Shown here in pieces: positions 1 through 2,889 of a DNA stretch of 5,677 nucleotides. Below the pieces are notes generated by a model that was not told where the DNA came from, did not search any database, and was given only the letters and a program-made list of their open reading frames with translations. The stretch spans positions 1 to 5,677 of the forward strand of contig JAUHWE010000341.1 of assembly GCA_030424825.1 (NCBI GenBank). Direction: 5' to 3'. How positions within the stretch are numbered: position 1 is the stretch's first letter; each line of letters starts with the position of its first letter. A program made the position numbers and the translations under genes. This DNA comes from Verrucomicrobiia bacterium. Lineage in GTDB: Bacteria > Verrucomicrobiota > Verrucomicrobiia > Opitutales > Opitutaceae.

Positions 1-1761
1 GCCCGCGACGGCCGTGTGGCATTGAAGGCATTCTTGTCGACTGGGGATTCTCCAGTTCTGTTCGATTTGCTCTCCGTCATCCTCAATAGGGTAGAGAATG
101 TCTTCCCCCTCGTTCGCAACCAGATAGGCCTCGGTTTGCGCTTCATTCCACCGGTAGCTGAGGCCGTAAATGCTAGTGGGGGTTTTGACCAGAAATCGGG
201 TTTCAATTCGAACGCTGGATTGAGGATTGCCTCGTTCAAGGTCGAGCTCGAAATGTTTTATCCAGACGGTTCCTGTCGGGAAGGACCACGGATCGTCCTC
301 GGAAAACGCAACCGTTCCTTCGGGCACAGCGACCCAGCGTTGTTTGGCCGCATGGTCCGACCAAAACGAAACATTGGGCTCATACGCGATGATCCCATCC
401 TCCGGCTCCAGCGTGCTTAATGACTTGAAGGCTCCCGTTTCGGTAAGCGTCCCGGGGAATACCGGTTCTTCTCCGCTTCCGCGAACAAGTCGGCGTATGG
501 TTCCGGATGAACTGCAGATCAGAATATCGCCGTTGGAGGGGTCCGTTGCGAAAGCGACTGGGTTGGAGACGGAAGTGATTTGTTCGATGTTAGGAGAGCC
601 TCCATTTGGATCCGGAAACAACGCCCAGATTCGATTGCTTCCGTAGTCCCCGAAAATGTAGGCGCCTTCCAGTTCCGGTAGGCGGGACCCACGATAGACA
701 ACTCCTCCAGTGACGGATGTTCCTTGGCTTCTCGGGTAGTCATGAATGGGGTCCACTACCGTTTCAAATCCTTGTGGTGGCGTTTGTGATCGGGGGCCGC
801 CGATGAATCCCTCTCGAAACGCCCACCCATAGTTTCCCCCCTTGGTAATGATGTCGATTTCTTCTCGTGCCCCTTGCCCCACATCGCCCGCCCACAAATC
901 GCCGGTTGCTGAGTCGAACGACATCCTCCATGGATTCCGCAAACCGATGGCGTAGAACTCTAGTCGGAGATAGGACTCCGGATCACTATCACCGTCCTGC
1001 CACTGAGAGACAAGCGGGTTGTCCATAGGAATGCTGTAGTAGGCTTTCCCTTCGGCATCCCTTGGCACGTCAGGGTGTTCGGTGGGCTCAATATTTCCGG
1101 GAAGCTTGTCGACATCGATTCGGGCGATTCCTGCGAAAAGATCGCCGTTTATAACCTGGCTGTTTTTGTAGGAGTCATTCCCAGCTCCTTCATCGCCAAG
1201 TGAAATGTACAAATATCCGTCTGGTCCGAAATGGATGTCACCCCCATTGTGATTACTTGCCTGATCCACCTGATCAAAGAGAATTACCTCGGATTCAGGA
1301 TCGGCAAGAAAGGGATCCGATTGCGATCTGCGGAAACGCGAAACGCGATTCGTTCGTTCGCCACTTTCTCGTTGGGACGTGTAGAAGACGAAAAAGTAAC
1401 CATTCTGCCGATACTGAGGGTGGAAAGCCAGGCCGAGCAATCCGTTTTCGCTATCGGTGGTTACGGTCGATGGAATGACGAGGAAAGGTATCTGCTCACG
1501 TATTTGATTTTCGAGGTCAGAGTACACCATTATCCTGCCGGACCTCTCTGCGAAATACATAGAGTTCAGTTGCTCGGGAGGATTCGCGATCGCCAGTACG
1601 GTGTTGAAATTATCGAATACCTCGAGATCGTAGCTGCCGGTGGGGAGATCGGTAGGGAACGTAAGAGAGTGGTTGATCGTCCTTTGCCCAAGACAGATGA
1701 AAGGTGCAAGGAATATCGTTAAGAGAAAAGTCGACGTTCTAAGTCCAGAAAAATACAGCAT
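1..1761 (-). CDS. Exported PQQ-type aldose/glucose-sorbosone dehydrogenase fused to a c-type cytochrome domain (3' end outside the window)
   Basis: The frame is open for 587 codons from ATG 1761 to the window edge with no stop, so the C-terminus is missing. Residues 1-25 look like a Sec signal peptide (hydrophobic FLLTIFLAPFICLG), so the protein is probably periplasmic. Residues about 45-428 match the soluble PQQ sugar dehydrogenase (GSDH) beta-propeller: GLLGLAFHP near 107, NHNGGDIHFGPDG at 170-182, GLRNPWRMSF at 273-282, GDVGQGAREEID at 292-303, TGGVVYRG at 351-358 and IFGDYGSNRIW at 369-379. H171 and R275 sit where the family has its catalytic His and PQQ-contacting Arg. Residues about 436-587 (TGAF, GIIAYEPN, FWSDHAAK, RIETRFLV, YGLSYRWNEAQT) resemble the SO2930/HNE_0200-type diheme cytochrome family and end in a CLQCH heme motif. 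I infer that sugar oxidised on PQQ passes electrons to the fused haem(s) and then to the respiratory chain. Substrate is unknown. The start is backed by GGAG seven bases upstream and by the signal peptide. Confidence 0.92.
   Translation of the reverse strand, partial: MLYFSGLRTSTFLLTIFLAPFICLGQRTINHSLTFPTDLPTGSYDLEVFDNFNTVLAIANPPEQLNSMYFAERSGRIMVYSDLENQIREQIPFLVIPSTVTTDSENGLLGLAFHPQYRQNGYFFVFYTSQRESGERTNRVSRFRRSQSDPFLADPESEVILFDQVDQASNHNGGDIHFGPDGYLYISLGDEGAGNDSYKNSQVINGDLFAGIARIDVDKLPGNIEPTEHPDVPRDAEGKAYYSIPMDNPLVSQWQDGDSDPESYLRLEFYAIGLRNPWRMSFDSATGDLWAGDVGQGAREEIDIITKGGNYGWAFREGFIGGPRSQTPPQGFETVVDPIHDYPRSQGTSVTGGVVYRGSRLPELEGAYIFGDYGSNRIWALFPDPNGGSPNIEQITSVSNPVAFATDPSNGDILICSSSGTIRRLVRGSGEEPVFPGTLTETGAFKSLSTLEPEDGIIAYEPNVSFWSDHAAKQRWVAVPEGTVAFSEDDPWSFPTGTVWIKHFELDLERGNPQSSVRIETRFLVKTPTSIYGLSYRWNEAQTEAYLVANEGEDILYPIEDDGEQIEQNWRIPSRQECLQCHTAVAG
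16..30 (-). other. CXXCH haem c attachment motif (C-L-Q-C-H, residues 578-582)
   Basis: The codons for C578, C581 and H582 form a CxxCH motif preceded by IPSRQE, just before the left window edge. CxxCH is the covalent haem c attachment site, made in the periplasm, which agrees with the signal peptide. In the diheme family that this region resembles, a second CxxCH would be expected further on, outside the window. Confidence 0.85.
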
Positions 1762-1768
1762 AATCCCA

Positions 1769-1772
1769 CTCC
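1769..1772 (-). promoter_or_regulatory. Ribosome-binding site of the dehydrogenase gene
   Basis: GGAG on the minus strand lies seven bases before ATG 1761, which is good Shine-Dalgarno spacing. It fixes the start chosen for the dehydrogenase, together with the signal peptide that follows directly. Confidence 0.75.
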
Positions 1773-1845
1773 AAGTTTTGATAAGTCTAAGGCAGCTAAA
1801 CTATCGAGAGTGCGTGGTCACTCCTCTACAAAGACGAGCATCGAT

Positions 1846-1857
1846 ACGGTTTACCGT
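1846..1857. repeat. Perfect short palindrome ACGGT-TT-ACCGT in the dehydrogenase leader
   Basis: Two 5-bp arms are separated by 2 bp, in the 174-bp gap upstream of the dehydrogenase and about 85 bp before its start codon. The size and symmetry would suit a dimeric repressor or activator binding site. Only one copy was seen and no regulator gene is present, so an operator role is a guess. A 5+2+5 palindrome can also arise by chance in a sequence of this length. Confidence 0.3.
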
Positions 1858-1935
1858 TTCTTTGCAACGAATGACACCATCCTCCTTGAGTAGTTGCAAT
1901 CAGGGCTATTAATTTTATGAGCCCACCGTCTTTTT

Positions 1936-2799
1936 TTAAACTAGCTGAATATCAGCTGCTTTCCTTAGAGCGGAAAGGGTGTTTCGGAAAAACGCATCTC
2001 GTTTTTGCTTCTCAAGCTCCTTTCGAATCGTGGGACCCACAACCTCTAGGGATTGGAGCTCACCGGTCTTTTTGTCATCAAGTCTGGCAATGTGAAAACC
2101 GAAAGGCGTCTCGAAAACGTTGCTCGTCGCTCCTATTTCGAGCTTGTTCAAAACATCTTCAAATTCCTGAACCATGTAGCCCTCGGCGAACCAACCCAGG
2201 TCTCCTCCCTTTCCGGGGCAATCCGAGTCCTCGTCGGCGATCTTCTCGAACGGCTCGCCCGATTGCAGTCGAGTAAGGGCATCCTGTGCTTTCCGTTTCG
2301 CTTCGTTGCGATCCTGGCCGTTGTTGGTGTGGTAGACGATGTGGGATGCTTTGAATTGATCGGCCGCTCGATAATTTTGCTCGTTGTGCTGAAAAATGGC
2401 GGCAACTTCCTCGTCCGGAACCGGGGGTACCTGTTGGTTTAGGGAATCGATGTAGCGCTGAAACCGCATATCGTCTGCGATCTCCTTTTTGACGTTGGGC
2501 AAATCGCCAGGGCTTATTTTGAACTTCTTGAGGAATCCCTTCTCGCCACCGTGCTTTTTAGCAATCTGCCTGAATTCGGACTCAACCTCGTCTGTAGTGG
2601 GGTCTTGGATTTGTTTACGAGACTCCTCGAAGAGGAGGCGGTGTTCGATAATCCGATCTTTGGCCATGTCTTCCGCCTGCAGTTTCTTGGCAATCGGATC
2701 GAGCCAAGGAAACTGCTGATTTACTTCTTCAGCTAAGCGTTGCACTTCCTGTTGAATCGCTTCCTTTGCAACTTTGAATCCATTGATGGTAAGAGGCAT
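1936..2799 (-). CDS. Parvulin-type peptidyl-prolyl cis-trans isomerase (PpiC/rotamase family), no signal peptide
   Basis: A complete 287-residue protein. Residues about 150-241 form a parvulin rotamase domain: ASHIVYH at 151-157, SDCPGKGGDLGWFAEGYMV at 192-210, QEFEDV at 211-216 and TPFGFHIARL at 231-240. The usual active-site positions are present: H153, C194, M209, F213 and H236. It catalyses cis-trans isomerisation of Xaa-Pro bonds and acts as a folding helper. Residues about 1-145 are a charged helical region (KEAIQQEVQRLAEEVNQ, MRFQRYIDSL), like the chaperone part of SurA/PrsA/NifM-like isomerases. The N-terminus MPLTINGFKV is not a signal peptide and there is no lipobox or membrane helix, so it is probably cytoplasmic, unlike SurA or PrsA. 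The start is chosen because this N-terminus resembles that of related isomerases; the Shine-Dalgarno is weak (TTTGGAAC before ATG). It starts 90 bp after the RTX gene ends. Its stop, TAA, runs into a seven-base A tract. Client proteins are unknown. Confidence 0.94.
   Translation of the reverse strand: MPLTINGFKVAKEAIQQEVQRLAEEVNQQFPWLDPIAKKLQAEDMAKDRIIEHRLLFEESRKQIQDPTTDEVESEFRQIAKKHGGEKGFLKKFKISPGDLPNVKKEIADDMRFQRYIDSLNQQVPPVPDEEVAAIFQHNEQNYRAADQFKASHIVYHTNNGQDRNEAKRKAQDALTRLQSGEPFEKIADEDSDCPGKGGDLGWFAEGYMVQEFEDVLNKLEIGATSNVFETPFGFHIARLDDKKTGELQSLEVVGPTIRKELEKQKRDAFFRNTLSALRKAADIQLV
1943..1957. repeat. Inverted repeat (6-bp arms, 3-bp loop) at the 3' end of the isomerase gene
   Basis: AGCTGA-ATA-TCAGCT is a perfect inverted repeat inside the last codons of the isomerase gene. 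On the minus-strand transcript it is followed by AGTTTAAAAAAAG, with no U tract, so it does not fit an intrinsic terminator. It could still stabilise the 3' end of the transcript, or be chance. Confidence 0.3.
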
Positions 2800-2838
2800 G
2801 GTTCCAAATGATTGAAACCGTGCCCCTTACTCAAGGCT

Positions 2839-2856
2839 ATTTGGAGAGGTCCAAAT
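2839..2856. repeat. 7-bp stem, 4-base loop hairpin between the RTX and isomerase genes
   Basis: ATTTGGA-GAGG-TCCAAAT is a perfect inverted repeat in the 90-bp gap after the RTX gene stop and 40 bp before the isomerase start. No T run follows on either strand, so it is not a classical terminator. It could be a processing or partial-attenuation structure, or a protein-binding site. A second, weaker stem (CCTT-GAGT-AAGG on the minus strand) lies just beyond it. Confidence 0.4.
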
Positions 2857-2889
2857 TAATTGATACCGCTTGTGGCAATAATCGGGTGC

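Noticed and set aside
16..646. Two overlapping plus-strand frames of 134 and 139 codons
   Set aside because: They are shadows of the dehydrogenase/cytochrome coding sequence on the minus strand, which carries CxxCH and the family motifs here.
1231..1722. 163-codon open frame on the plus strand
   Set aside because: It is antisense to the dehydrogenase gene, has no recognisable motif, and the minus-strand frame at the same place has strong family motifs.
1875..1905. Sigma-70-like promoter TTGCAA - 17 bp - TGTCAT for the dehydrogenase
   Set aside because: Each box matches only 4 of 6 consensus bases, and the strong Shine-Dalgarno would lie inside the spacer; not enough to call.
1903..1924. GGGCT...AGCCC inverted repeat with a 12-base AT-rich loop as terminator of the isomerase gene
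   Set aside because: The stem is only 5 bp and the minus strand continues TGATTGCAAC with no U tract, so it does not fit an intrinsic terminator.
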